A program made the position numbers and the translations under genes. Positions 1 through 6,317 of a DNA stretch of 9,985 nucleotides are shown piece after piece (the first letter of the stretch is position 1; each line of letters opens with the position of its first letter). This stretch comes from Lentisphaerota bacterium (GTDB lineage: Bacteria; Verrucomicrobiota; Kiritimatiellia; UBA8416; JAFGTH01). Where the stretch lies: NCBI GenBank assembly GCA_016934225.1, contig JAFGTH010000085.1, forward strand, positions 1-9,985, in the 5' to 3' direction. The notes under the pieces were generated by a model, which saw nothing but the letters and a program-made list of their open reading frames with translations, was not told the origin of the DNA and made no database searches.

Positions 1-90
1 GATCAGACATTTCAAAACAATCGGCAGTACAATAGATAACATCAATCCGGCGATTCCCATAATCCACGGTGTTATTGTATTCATGGCCAT
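1..90 (-). CDS. Membrane protein N-terminus, unidentified, cut by the window edge
   Basis: Reading the minus strand from ATG at 90-88 (or a second in-frame ATG at 84-82) gives 30 uninterrupted codons that run off the left edge. After a short polar start (MNTITPW from the second ATG) the residues are almost all hydrophobic (IMGIAGLMLSIVLPIVL), followed by a Lys. This is a textbook signal anchor or first transmembrane helix. No Shine-Dalgarno sequence stands before either ATG. A possible promoter and a perfect small dyad lie just upstream. The family cannot be named from 30 residues. The ORF is too short to prove coding; the support is the hydrophobic profile and the promoter-like sequence in the right place. 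Confidence 0.45.
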   Translation of the reverse strand, partial: MAMNTITPWIMGIAGLMLSIVLPIVLKCLI

Positions 91-109
91 CAGTTTGGTG
101 CAGAATTTT

Positions 110-125
110 GTTGTGGTTACACAAC
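110..125. repeat. Perfect 6 bp dyad with 4 nt spacer, possible operator
   Basis: GTTGTG (110-115), spacer GTTA, CACAAC (120-125). It falls at the expected transcription start of the minus-strand membrane gene, just downstream of the candidate -10. A second, AT-rich dyad (AATTT-GTTG-AAATT, 134-147) lies between the candidate -10 and -35. A repressor site is an inference; such short dyads also arise by chance. Confidence 0.3.
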
Positions 126-128
126 GTT

Positions 129-158
129 ATTACAATTTGTTGAAATTTAGCCTGTCGC
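129..158 (-). promoter_or_regulatory. Candidate sigma-70-type promoter for the left-edge membrane gene
   Basis: On the minus strand, GCGACA (158-153) and TGTAAT (134-129) are separated by 18 bp. They match 4/6 of the -35 and 5/6 of the -10 consensus. Transcription would start near 122 and leave a leader of about 30 nt before ATG 90. Moderate match, no independent support. Confidence 0.3.
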
Positions 159-478
159 TGCTTTATTTCATATCATAAAACATCATCTAATCCGCTTATT
201 TCACGAGTTAAGGCCAAGGCATTGAGGATGAAGCTGTATGAATAGCGAATTCTCAATAACGGCGGTCTTGGCAGGCATGGGCTCACCTCTGGTATTGTAT
301 TTACCAAACCATTCAACTGCTACACAAAGCCCTTGCCCCGCAACATCTTAATCCCATACGCATGCAATTCTTCATGAAATATGCGGAATAACGGATTTTG
401 GGTCAAGTTATAGCGTGTTAACGGTGAAAATCTCAAGAGGAGTGTCGGTGTTGGAAGGGGTATGGCAGATATGTGAGT

Positions 479-498
479 CCTATCTGGATTGGGATAGG
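479..498. repeat. 6 bp dyad upstream of the large lipoprotein gene
   Basis: CCTATC (479-484) and GATAGG (493-498) form a perfect inverted repeat around an 8 nt spacer, about 65 bp before the first possible start codon of the lipoprotein gene. It could be an operator or a weak RNA hairpin. Nothing else supports it. Confidence 0.2.
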
Positions 499-562
499 TG
501 TAGGTTTATCGGATGCGAAGTTGCTTTTTTGCGGAAAAACGTCAAAATGATTTACACGTACG

Positions 563-2998
563 ATGCATAGAGACATGTCAGAAAAAATGAGATGGTTTAC
601 TGGCTGGATAGGGCTTGTTGTCTTGGCTATGATTTGTCTAGCGCTTGGATGTGCTTCTGAAGTGGAGGTTAGCACACGAGTGTGGCAATCTGACGGGCGA
701 ACCCCCGCTGAATATGCCGCAGCAGCCGTATCTATGCTCAACCGCGCACTTCCGGACGACAAGTCATTGCTTACGCTGGGGACTGTTACAAAAATATTAG
801 GGAAACCCTCCAGTGTCCAGCTGATTGGTTATCGGCTGAACAATTATCATGCAATTGACGATTCTCCACAGCTTGAAATAGTTTATCACGACAAAGGTGT
901 GGTGATAGCGTTTTCGACTGTTGGGCTTGCGCAAATTCTGTATGCCAAGCAGGGAACATTGTTGAGTAAGATTGCCGAATGGTCTGGCGGTTCTGACATT
1001 GCGATCTTTGGGCAGTCTCCCAGAATGACAGGCGAATTCACCCAACAGCCTGATGATGTGGGCAGTCTCCAGAATGATGCGCTGGAATTTGCGGACAAAT
1101 GTCGAATGGAGGCGCATTGGTATCGTTTAATGCGATCCAAGACGGATTTTGATCCGGTTGAGCTTCAACAAAAATGTAAATCAAGCATATTCATGATTGA
1201 CGGAATTCGGGATGATCTTGCGCGCGTAGGATTTGTGATCAAAGGCGAGCATAGGCTTATATGCCACGTGTGGTGGGCAAAATCTGCTAAGGGCTGGACA
1301 CGCATAGTGCGGCGAGCCGGATACTTGAGTTTGGTTCAAGGGTCACTTGTGGAAAGTACGGTTAATATGGAATCCGGTGATGATGAGGACATGGAATCTT
1401 CGACATCCGAGACGAATGCGTTGTTTGAGGGTATAAGCGCGCCGCCTCCGTTTCAAGCAGCGGTCGGTGTCGAGACAAAGAAGTCCGAGCAGGATACGGC
1501 AATAGACGAGATCATTGCTCGTGAGCGCGATGCCGATATTGCAGAAGCATTCAAACTGGCGCGCGAAGTCAGAAATAAATTTAACGGTCATGCGCGGGCT
1601 GATGAATTAGCCATAATAACCCAACGGTTGATCAAGGAAAAACGTCTCAACATTGGCATGGAAGATGTTGTGGCAAAGCTGGGGGCGAGCGATCCGGACA
1701 TGCGCCGGTTTCTGATTGAGGAACTTGTGCAGAGCGAAGAAGTTGGATTGATTCACTTGCGAAAAGCCGTCAGAATCGCGAAGCCGGATATAGCCAAAGC
1801 GTCAGCCGATATGCTTATTGAACTGCAGGACAAGGATGCCGGTTACTCGTTTGCGGAACGGCTGAAACAGAATCCGTCCGATCCGTTGCGCACAACGCTG
1901 GCCAACGGTTTGCGCGCATTGAAAGCCAAGGGCGCTGCGATAGGTCTTTCGGAGATAGTGAAAGCAAACAAGAATGCTGAACTTGTTAATTTGGCGCTGT
2001 CTATTTTGTCGGATCTTGACGAAGCGGATGTTAACGTGATTCCTGCTCTGTATCGTGCCGTATGGAATGAGTCTGAGCTGTTCGAAAAGAGAGCAATTGT
2101 CGGTTATTTGTGTTCAGTGTTTGAGAACGTTTGCCTTTTGGAAAAAGAGAGGTTTAACAAACTGGCACAGCATGATGATGCGTATAAATTTTTAGCCAGC
2201 TATATTGTGGCCGGCATGAAAAGCGAAAATGCGAAGATCGCAAAGTGGGCCTATGGATACTGCGATCTTTTCGGACTTATTATCAACCCGGCCGACTTGA
2301 TTGTGCATTTGCGCGGAAACGGCAAATTACAGAAAAATGATCAAGGCATGGTTATTCGGTGGATTGATGAATGGGAAAGATCCAACGATGCGGTACAGAC
2401 GACATTAACGGAAAGTCCGATATTGATAGCCGGCATGTCCGGGGTAAAGACTTCGTTGAGGTTCGACGGCGAAAATGACTACATGAAAATACCTTTAGTT
2501 AAAGGCAGATCTGACGAGGCGGTGACGGTTTCCTGTTGGATTTACTTTGAATGTGATCCGGATGATGAAACAGGTTCAATACCGGCCGATCAATGTATTG
2601 TCTCAGAGCAGATTGAAGAAGTTGGAGGAGATGTTGGGTTTGCGCTTGTCAGGAAGGGTGATATTCTGGTGTTCACCGTTTATTCATGGGACGGCCGACA
2701 TCAGTCGTTGCAAACGACCACTAAATTTGTGTCCGGAAAATGGTTTCATGTAGGCGGCACATTTGGTGAATCGCAGATGGGAATATTTATCAATGGGAAA
2801 TGTGAAGGAATTAGGCGATGTTTTCAGTCGCGTCCCGCAGGCAAGAGCTCAATAATCATAGGAAAAGGCGCCACCATGCTCGGCGCTTCGCCATTCAAGG
2901 GTCGTATGGCTAATTTAAGCATCTATAACAAGGCCTTGAAAGACAAAGTGTTTTGGGTTGTTGCGATCGCGAATCAACCTGAGCGCGCCAGAGAATAG
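563..2998 (+). CDS. Large lipoprotein with HEAT-like repeats and a C-terminal LamG-type jelly roll
   Basis: Predicted envelope lipoprotein of 811 residues. The N-terminus is basic, then hydrophobic (WIGLVVLAMICLALGC), with a lipobox ending at Cys30. Residues about 40-260 match nothing I recognise. An acidic Ser/Asp/Glu linker follows (about 268-288). Residues about 330-570 are helical with Ala/Leu spacing like HEAT or armadillo repeats (for example IAKASADMLIELQDKDAG). From about 631 a concanavalin A-like/LamG_3 fold is evident: SLRFDGENDYMKIP, VTVSCWIYF, KWFHVGGTFG, GIFINGKCEG, FKGRMANLSIYNKAL. That fold usually binds sugars or proteins; no catalytic motif is visible. The start is unsettled: ATGs at 563, 575 and 587 are in frame and none has a good Shine-Dalgarno sequence. 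Shorter starts give more typical lipoprotein signal lengths (26 or 22 residues including the Cys). Lipoprotein and jelly-roll calls are firm, HEAT moderate, function unknown. Confidence 0.85.
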   Translation: MHRDMSEKMRWFTGWIGLVVLAMICLALGCASEVEVSTRVWQSDGRTPAEYAAAAVSMLNRALPDDKSLLTLGTVTKILGKPSSVQLIGYRLNNYHAIDDSPQLEIVYHDKGVVIAFSTVGLAQILYAKQGTLLSKIAEWSGGSDIAIFGQSPRMTGEFTQQPDDVGSLQNDALEFADKCRMEAHWYRLMRSKTDFDPVELQQKCKSSIFMIDGIRDDLARVGFVIKGEHRLICHVWWAKSAKGWTRIVRRAGYLSLVQGSLVESTVNMESGDDEDMESSTSETNALFEGISAPPPFQAAVGVETKKSEQDTAIDEIIARERDADIAEAFKLAREVRNKFNGHARADELAIITQRLIKEKRLNIGMEDVVAKLGASDPDMRRFLIEELVQSEEVGLIHLRKAVRIAKPDIAKASADMLIELQDKDAGYSFAERLKQNPSDPLRTTLANGLRALKAKGAAIGLSEIVKANKNAELVNLALSILSDLDEADVNVIPALYRAVWNESELFEKRAIVGYLCSVFENVCLLEKERFNKLAQHDDAYKFLASYIVAGMKSENAKIAKWAYGYCDLFGLIINPADLIVHLRGNGKLQKNDQGMVIRWIDEWERSNDAVQTTLTESPILIAGMSGVKTSLRFDGENDYMKIPLVKGRSDEAVTVSCWIYFECDPDDETGSIPADQCIVSEQIEEVGGDVGFALVRKGDILVFTVYSWDGRHQSLQTTTKFVSGKWFHVGGTFGESQMGIFINGKCEGIRRCFQSRPAGKSSIIIGKGATMLGASPFKGRMANLSIYNKALKDKVFWVVAIANQPERARE

Positions 2999-3022
2999 GA
3001 TAGAGCGAAGATTCTTTCTGGC
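2987..3022 (+). terminator. Weak hairpin over the end of the large lipoprotein gene
   Basis: GCCAGA (2987-2992) pairs perfectly with TCTGGC (3017-3022), and two more pairs, one of them G-T, extend the stem inward around a loop of about 20 nt. The sequence that follows (TTGCGTTT) has only a poor T-run. It might attenuate read-through into recN but is not a convincing intrinsic terminator. Confidence 0.2.
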
Positions 3023-3095
3023 TTGCGTTTAACAGGATTTCACGACAGTAAAATGTGATATTGCCGACTTCTGTGTGGCGTAGTAATCTGCCGAC

Positions 3096-4772
3096 ATGCT
3101 CCAATCATTGCGTGTCAAGAATCTTGCTATTGTTGAAGATGTGAACGTCAGTTTTGGGTCCGGCTTAAACGTTATGACCGGCGAAACGGGCGCCGGCAAA
3201 TCAATAATAGTTGGAGCGCTTGGTCTTGTTCTGGGCGAACGCGCCGACAAATCACTCATACGCGCTTCTGAGGAGAAATGCACTGTCGAGGCTGTTTTTG
3301 AAATAGGCGATTCGGTCAGTATAAATGCCGCGCTTGAGAATTTGGGCATTGAGCCATGCGAAGACGGACACCTGTTGATCAGGCGGATAATGCTTGGTAG
3401 CGGATCGGGACGGAATTTTATCAATGATTGTCCGGCTACCTTACAAGCGCTCAAGACAATCGGCGATTTGCTGCTTGATATGCATGGACCGCACGATCAT
3501 CAGTCTTTGTTGGATCGTGATTTTCAGCTTGATCTATTAGACTCATTTGGCCATCTGTTGGAATTGAAGGGCAAGTACGAGGCGGAATTCAGACGCATGC
3601 TGGATTGTGAAGCGCAATTGCGTACGTTGGATGGAGACGACCACGAAATTGCGCAGCAGATAGACATGCTTAAGTTCCAGATTAGTGAGATTAAAAGCGC
3701 CGGGATCGAGGGCATGGATGAAGAAGAAATGATGCGCGAACATTCAATAGTTGGGAACGCACAGAGGATTTTGGAAATTGCGGACGGTTTGGTATCGGCG
3801 CTGACGGATGGCAATGATTCGGCGTTTGACAGGTTAAGCGGCGCACAGCGGTTATTGACGGAACTGAAAGATATTTTTCCGAAGGCCGATGCATGGCACA
3901 GCGAGGCAGGATCAATAGCCGTCCAGATACAAGAGCTTTCAAACGACATCAATTCGGCGGTTCAGAATATTGAAGGAGATCCTGGCCGGCTTCAATGGTT
4001 GGAAGATCGGATATCGTTGATTCGGAAACTGAAACGAAAATATGGGGCGACAACGGATGAAATTATGACGTTTCTGGAAAGCGCGAAGAAACGGTTGAAT
4101 GAGTTGGAAACACGTGGCGAGAGAGTAGCAACGATCGTTTCAGAATTGAACGGTATTCGAGAAAAAATCAAAACGATTGGCGCTGATCTCTCGAAGAACA
4201 GAAAGAAATGCGCAAGGGAACTCGAAAAGGCTATAACCTGGGAATTGAAAGCGTTAGGTTTTGAAAGCGGAGTGTTCAACATTGACATTACAATGTGTGA
4301 GCCTCGAAGCAGTGGTTTGAATGAAGTTAATTTTGGATTTGCGCCTAACACTGGCGAACCGATGCGGCCGTTGCGACTGATTGCGTCGAGCGGAGAGATT
4401 TCACGGGTTATGTTGGCGACGAAGACTGTGCTTGCTTCGCACGATCGGATTCCGGTTCTTGTTTTTGATGAGATTGACGCTAATGTAGGCGGCGAAATGG
4501 GGAATGCGGTCGGGACAAAACTGGCGGCGGTGGCGGAAAAGCATCAGGTGATTTGTATTACGCATTTGCCCCAGGTCGCGGCGCATGGGACGACTCATCT
4601 TGTTGTAAACAAAAATGTTCGCGCAGGCAGAACCTACACGAATATTCGAGTAGTATCCGGCGAAGAACGCATCTCTGAAATTGCAAGGATGTTAGGCGGA
4701 AAGGATCTTACAAGCGTTACGCTCAAACACGCCGAAGAAATGCTCCAAAATCGTTGGCAGAAACAAATCTGA
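3096..4772 (+). CDS. recN: DNA repair protein RecN
   Basis: SMC-like ATPase of the cytoplasm that acts in recombinational repair of double-strand breaks. At 558 residues it has normal RecN length. The N-terminus (LRVKNLAIVEDVNVSF) is typical of the family. Walker A is GETGAGKS at 29-36. A HGPHDHQSLL segment at 130-139 lies in the Q-loop region. The middle (about 150-380) is Leu/Glu/Lys-rich coiled coil. The ABC signature reads SSGEISR at 431-437, Walker B VLVFDEID at 454-461, and the switch His is H490 in CITHLPQVAAHG. Two positions differ from the forms I know best: SSGE for SGGE, and HGPHDHQ for HGQHEHQ. The start at 3096 fits the family N-terminus but has a poor Shine-Dalgarno. No LexA-type CTG-N10-CAG site is seen upstream. 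A small lipoprotein gene follows 41 bp downstream and is probably cotranscribed. Confidence 0.97.
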   Translation: MLQSLRVKNLAIVEDVNVSFGSGLNVMTGETGAGKSIIVGALGLVLGERADKSLIRASEEKCTVEAVFEIGDSVSINAALENLGIEPCEDGHLLIRRIMLGSGSGRNFINDCPATLQALKTIGDLLLDMHGPHDHQSLLDRDFQLDLLDSFGHLLELKGKYEAEFRRMLDCEAQLRTLDGDDHEIAQQIDMLKFQISEIKSAGIEGMDEEEMMREHSIVGNAQRILEIADGLVSALTDGNDSAFDRLSGAQRLLTELKDIFPKADAWHSEAGSIAVQIQELSNDINSAVQNIEGDPGRLQWLEDRISLIRKLKRKYGATTDEIMTFLESAKKRLNELETRGERVATIVSELNGIREKIKTIGADLSKNRKKCARELEKAITWELKALGFESGVFNIDITMCEPRSSGLNEVNFGFAPNTGEPMRPLRLIASSGEISRVMLATKTVLASHDRIPVLVFDEIDANVGGEMGNAVGTKLAAVAEKHQVICITHLPQVAAHGTTHLVVNKNVRAGRTYTNIRVVSGEERISEIARMLGGKDLTSVTLKHAEEMLQNRWQKQI

Positions 4773-4803
4773 GATAAACTTAGTAGTCATTCTTGCATAA
4801 AAA

Positions 4804-4811
4804 AGGGGGTG
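4804..4811 (+). promoter_or_regulatory. Ribosome binding site that fixes the small lipoprotein start
   Basis: AGGGGGTG ends just before ATG 4814 and is one of the strongest purine-rich sites in the window. The frame is also open from a TTG at 4793, but that start would place this site inside the coding region. Confidence 0.6.
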
Positions 4812-4813
4812 TA

Positions 4814-5203
4814 ATGAATCGTTTTGGTCATATTGGCATGGTTGCAATATTGGGGCTGGCTGTCATGTTGCAGATTGGATGTGAAGATGAGGAAGTTGAT
4901 TCGGTATCCGAGTTTAGCGGCACTTTGAACGGTACATGGAGTGGTTCAGGTTATTCAGGTACCTTCACGATTACGATCATGGATGATGGCATTATAACAG
5001 GTTCCTACTCTGGCGACGATGAAGGCGCGATAGTCGGCTTTGTTGACACGAGCAGTGCTGTCACAATAACTGCAGTTGGTTCTAACGATTTTGTCTTATG
5101 GACGGGGCGTCTCAAGAGCAAGGATGGTGAGGTTTCTTCCGGCAGCGGCAAATGGGTCAATAACGAAACAGGAACAAGCGGAACATGGAGCGGGTCCGAC
5201 TAA
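4814..5203 (+). CDS. Small beta-rich lipoprotein, function unknown
   Basis: 129 residues. The N-terminus MNRFGHIGMVAILGLAVMLQ, then IGC, is a lipoprotein signal with the lipid-bearing Cys at 23. Gln sits three residues before the Cys, where small or aliphatic residues are usual, so processing is likely but not certain. The mature protein starts with an acidic EDEEVD stretch. The rest is Gly/Ser/Thr-rich with alternating hydrophobics (TFTITIMDDGIITGSYSG, SAVTITAVG, DFVLWTGRL), the pattern of a small beta barrel or sandwich. NGTWSGSG near the start and SGTWSGSD at the very end repeat the same motif, as if first and last strands pair. I do not recognise a named family. The gene follows recN by 41 bp and ends 16 bp before a good intrinsic terminator, so it probably closes the recN transcript. 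Confidence 0.75.
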   Translation: MNRFGHIGMVAILGLAVMLQIGCEDEEVDSVSEFSGTLNGTWSGSGYSGTFTITIMDDGIITGSYSGDDEGAIVGFVDTSSAVTITAVGSNDFVLWTGRLKSKDGEVSSGSGKWVNNETGTSGTWSGSD

Positions 5204-5219
5204 GCATTGTTATTTTGCA

Positions 5220-5246
5220 GCCATTTTAATTGATAATGGCGTTTTT
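5220..5246 (+). terminator. Intrinsic terminator after the recN / small lipoprotein unit
   Basis: GCCATT (5220-5225), a 9 nt loop, AATGGC (5235-5240), then G and five T (5242-5246) and more pyrimidines. The perfect 6 bp stem with three G-C pairs and an immediate T-run, 16 bp after the stop codon, is a good if short Rho-independent terminator. Confidence 0.55.
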
Positions 5247-5266
5247 CTTCCACATGAGCAAATTTG

Positions 5267-5319
5267 TTCGTATTCCAGTTTGGCAAGACCGGGAAAGGAA
5301 GTTCGCGCCGGAATACGAA
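5267..5319. promoter_or_regulatory. Perfect 10 bp inverted repeat, possible upstream activator site
   Basis: TTCGTATTCC (5267-5276) and GGAATACGAA (5310-5319) are exact reverse complements around 33 nt. Arm centres are 43 bp apart, about four helical turns. The dyad lies beyond the terminator of the previous gene and roughly 105-157 bp before the start site implied by the sigma-54-like promoter, the usual range for enhancer-binding proteins. The alternative is a hairpin in a longer leader transcript. The repeat is certain; the role is inferred. Confidence 0.45.
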
Positions 5320-5438
5320 GAGTTTTGGTGAAAAAATATTCTCAGAATCAAGAAAGGAAGTTTGGTTTTAGCGTCCAATCATAAGGGAATAAATCATTGG
5401 CATGCTGAATGCTGTTATTATTTATGAAAAGAAGTTTG
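5293..5438 (+). repeat. Three direct copies of a 13 bp motif, GAAARGAAGTTYG
   Basis: Copies are GAAAGGAAGTTCG (5293-5305), GAAAGGAAGTTTG (5352-5364) and GAAAAGAAGTTTG (5426-5438). The first two differ at one base, as do the last two. They lie on the same strand inside the dyad loop, between dyad and promoter, and at the expected transcription start. Three near-identical copies in 146 bp suggest binding sites of one regulator, but purine-rich AT-biased DNA makes chance copies more likely. Confidence 0.4.
5398..5413 (+). promoter_or_regulatory. Sigma-54-like promoter of the pseudopilin gene
   Basis: TGGCAT (5398-5403), 5 bp, then ATGCT (5409-5413). Against TGGCAC-N5-TTGC, 8 of 10 specified bases match, and the diagnostic GG (5399-5400) and GC (5411-5412) are exactly 10 bp apart. 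A T precedes the TGG, as in the consensus. Transcription would start near 5424, giving a leader of about 55 nt. Many type IV pilin genes use sigma-54, which fits. A sigma-70 reading (TTGGCA 5397-5402, TATTTA 5419-5424, 16 bp spacer) is also possible. Confidence 0.45.
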
Positions 5439-5478
5439 AATTAAGTAAATAAGAAAATAAAAGGAAGGGATTCAAGCC

Positions 5479-5838
5479 ATGAAAAAAGCAGGATTTACAC
5501 TAGTTGAGATCATGATAGTTGTGGCAATTATCGGGCTTCTTGCGGCAATAGCGATACCGGCTTTCATCAAGGCTCGGAACAATTCACAGCAAAACAGTTG
5601 TATCAACAATCTACGTCAGATTGATGCGGCCAAGGAACGAGCGGCAATGGAATATTATTGGAAGCAAGACGCGGATTGTACTCTGGACACTGCGATTTCG
5701 GTCATCAATCTCTTCATAAAAGGAGAGACCACTCCGATATGCCCCGGTGGCGGCACCTATAGCTACACTTTGATCGGAACAAATCCGACTTGTAGTGTAA
5801 CTGATCCGGCATCGCATGCGTTACCCGGCTCGAATTAA
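5479..5838 (+). CDS. Type IV pilin-like pseudopilin (GspG-like), standalone
   Basis: 119 residues. The N-terminus MKKAGFTLVEIMIVVAIIGL is a classic class III signal: prepilin peptidase would cut after Gly5, leaving an N-methylated Phe and the conserved Glu at mature position 5. The hydrophobic helix to about residue 30 anchors the subunit in the inner membrane and packs the filament core. The helix continues through KARNNSQQNSCINNLRQIDAAKE. The C-terminal globular part is short, with CPGGGTY (88-94) and TNPTCS (101-106), whose Cys88 and Cys105 may form a disulfide. The length suits minor or orphan pseudopilins. Shine-Dalgarno AAGGAAGGGA (5461-5470) fixes the start. No assembly ATPase, platform or peptidase genes are adjacent, so it would rely on machinery encoded elsewhere or serve as one of several dispersed paralogues. 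Function (secretion, adhesion, uptake) cannot be told. Confidence 0.92.
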   Translation: MKKAGFTLVEIMIVVAIIGLLAAIAIPAFIKARNNSQQNSCINNLRQIDAAKERAAMEYYWKQDADCTLDTAISVINLFIKGETTPICPGGGTYSYTLIGTNPTCSVTDPASHALPGSN

Positions 5839-5855
5839 TTGCCATATACCTTTGC

Positions 5856-5891
5856 ATGTCGTGACATTTATGGGTGTTATGCGTATATAAT
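5856..5891 (+). promoter_or_regulatory. Sigma-70-type promoter of the cupin-dehydrogenase operon, with a dyad over the -35
   Basis: A perfect TATAAT (5886-5891) stands 19 bp after GTGACA (5861-5866, 5/6 match). Transcription would start near 5898, about 60 nt before the cupin ATG. The -35 is covered by ATGTC-GT-GACAT (5856-5867), a dyad with 5 bp arms that could be an operator. The -10 is strong and the spacer longer than ideal. No terminator separates the pseudopilin from this promoter. Confidence 0.45.
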
Positions 5892-5956
5892 ACATCTGTT
5901 TTTATATGTCGGTAACGTTCGATTGGGGAATGACCGGATAAAATGTTGGAGATAAT

Positions 5957-6304
5957 ATGATTCGTTTTGAAAAAGACATGAAGTGTGAAATTCGTGAGAA
6001 TATGAGAGGCGGCAAGGGCGCTGTAACGATCCATCATTATTTTGCGAAGGAAGAATTTACGGCCAACACAAGATTTTGCGCCAAGCTGATTATTCCGTCA
6101 GGCGCGACCATAGGCGAGCATCGGCATGATGGTGAAGACGAAGTTTACATAGTGGTCTCCGGACATGGCGTCCTGGACGACGGAACAATGCAAACGCCGA
6201 TCAAGGCTGGCGACGCAATACTGACAGGCAACGGCGAATCTCATGCAGTGGCCAATACAGGAGATTCGCCGCTAGAAATTGTAGCAATGATCATGTGTTA
6301 TTGA
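5957..6304 (+). CDS. Small single-domain cupin protein
   Basis: 115 residues, a single beta-barrel cupin. Motif 1, G-x5-HxH-x4-E-x6-G, is matched exactly from Gly49 to Gly69, with His55, His57 and Glu62 as metal ligands. Motif 2, G-x5-PxG-x2-H-x3-N, is matched from Gly85 to Asn100 with Gly91 in place of Pro; His96 is the fourth ligand. All four ligands are present, so metal binding is likely. The N-terminus KCEIRENMRGGKGAVTIHHY resembles a widespread family of small cupins of unknown substrate. The start is set by GGAG (5948-5951) 5 nt before ATG. The dehydrogenase gene follows after 13 bp, so the two are likely one operon and may act on the same metabolite or sugar derivative; that link is inference. 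A regulatory ligand-binding role rather than catalysis is also possible. Confidence 0.88.
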   Translation: MIRFEKDMKCEIRENMRGGKGAVTIHHYFAKEEFTANTRFCAKLIIPSGATIGEHRHDGEDEVYIVVSGHGVLDDGTMQTPIKAGDAILTGNGESHAVANTGDSPLEIVAMIMCY

Positions 6305-6317
6305 ACGAGCAAATACA

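Larger units (their letters stand above)
91..562. other. 472 bp stretch without a convincing gene
   Basis: No open frame here has a plausible start, ribosome site and protein-like composition. The left part (91-160) holds the candidate promoter and dyads of the minus-strand membrane gene. The middle (about 200-420) has minus-strand frames open for 30-50 codons but broken by stops and without a credible start, so decayed coding sequence is possible but not shown. The right part (about 470-562) must hold the promoter of the large lipoprotein gene. A small dyad is visible there but no good -35/-10 pair. Confidence 0.5.

Noticed and set aside
433..762. 109-codon minus-strand open frame overlapping the start of the large lipoprotein gene
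   Set aside because: It is antisense to a clear lipoprotein signal peptide, has low-complexity Ser/Thr/Ala/Pro composition and shows no domain; a shadow frame.
3000..3095. Possible LexA/SOS box upstream of recN
   Set aside because: The nearest candidate, CTG...CAG around 3018-3035, has 12 bases between the half sites instead of 10 and lacks the AT-rich core, so it is not counted.
3029..4598. Several minus-strand open frames of 65-142 codons inside recN
   Set aside because: All are antisense to an intact, motif-complete RecN and have Ser/Arg-rich compositions typical of reverse-complement frames.
5076..5384. 102-codon plus-strand frame running from the small lipoprotein into the pseudopilin upstream region
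   Set aside because: It is out of frame with the lipoprotein, crosses the terminator and dyad, and reads like non-coding sequence with no domain or ribosome site.
5267..5478. Riboswitch (for example cyclic di-GMP type) in the pseudopilin leader
   Set aside because: No conserved riboswitch core is recognisable, and the predicted transcript start near 5424 leaves only about 55 nt of leader.
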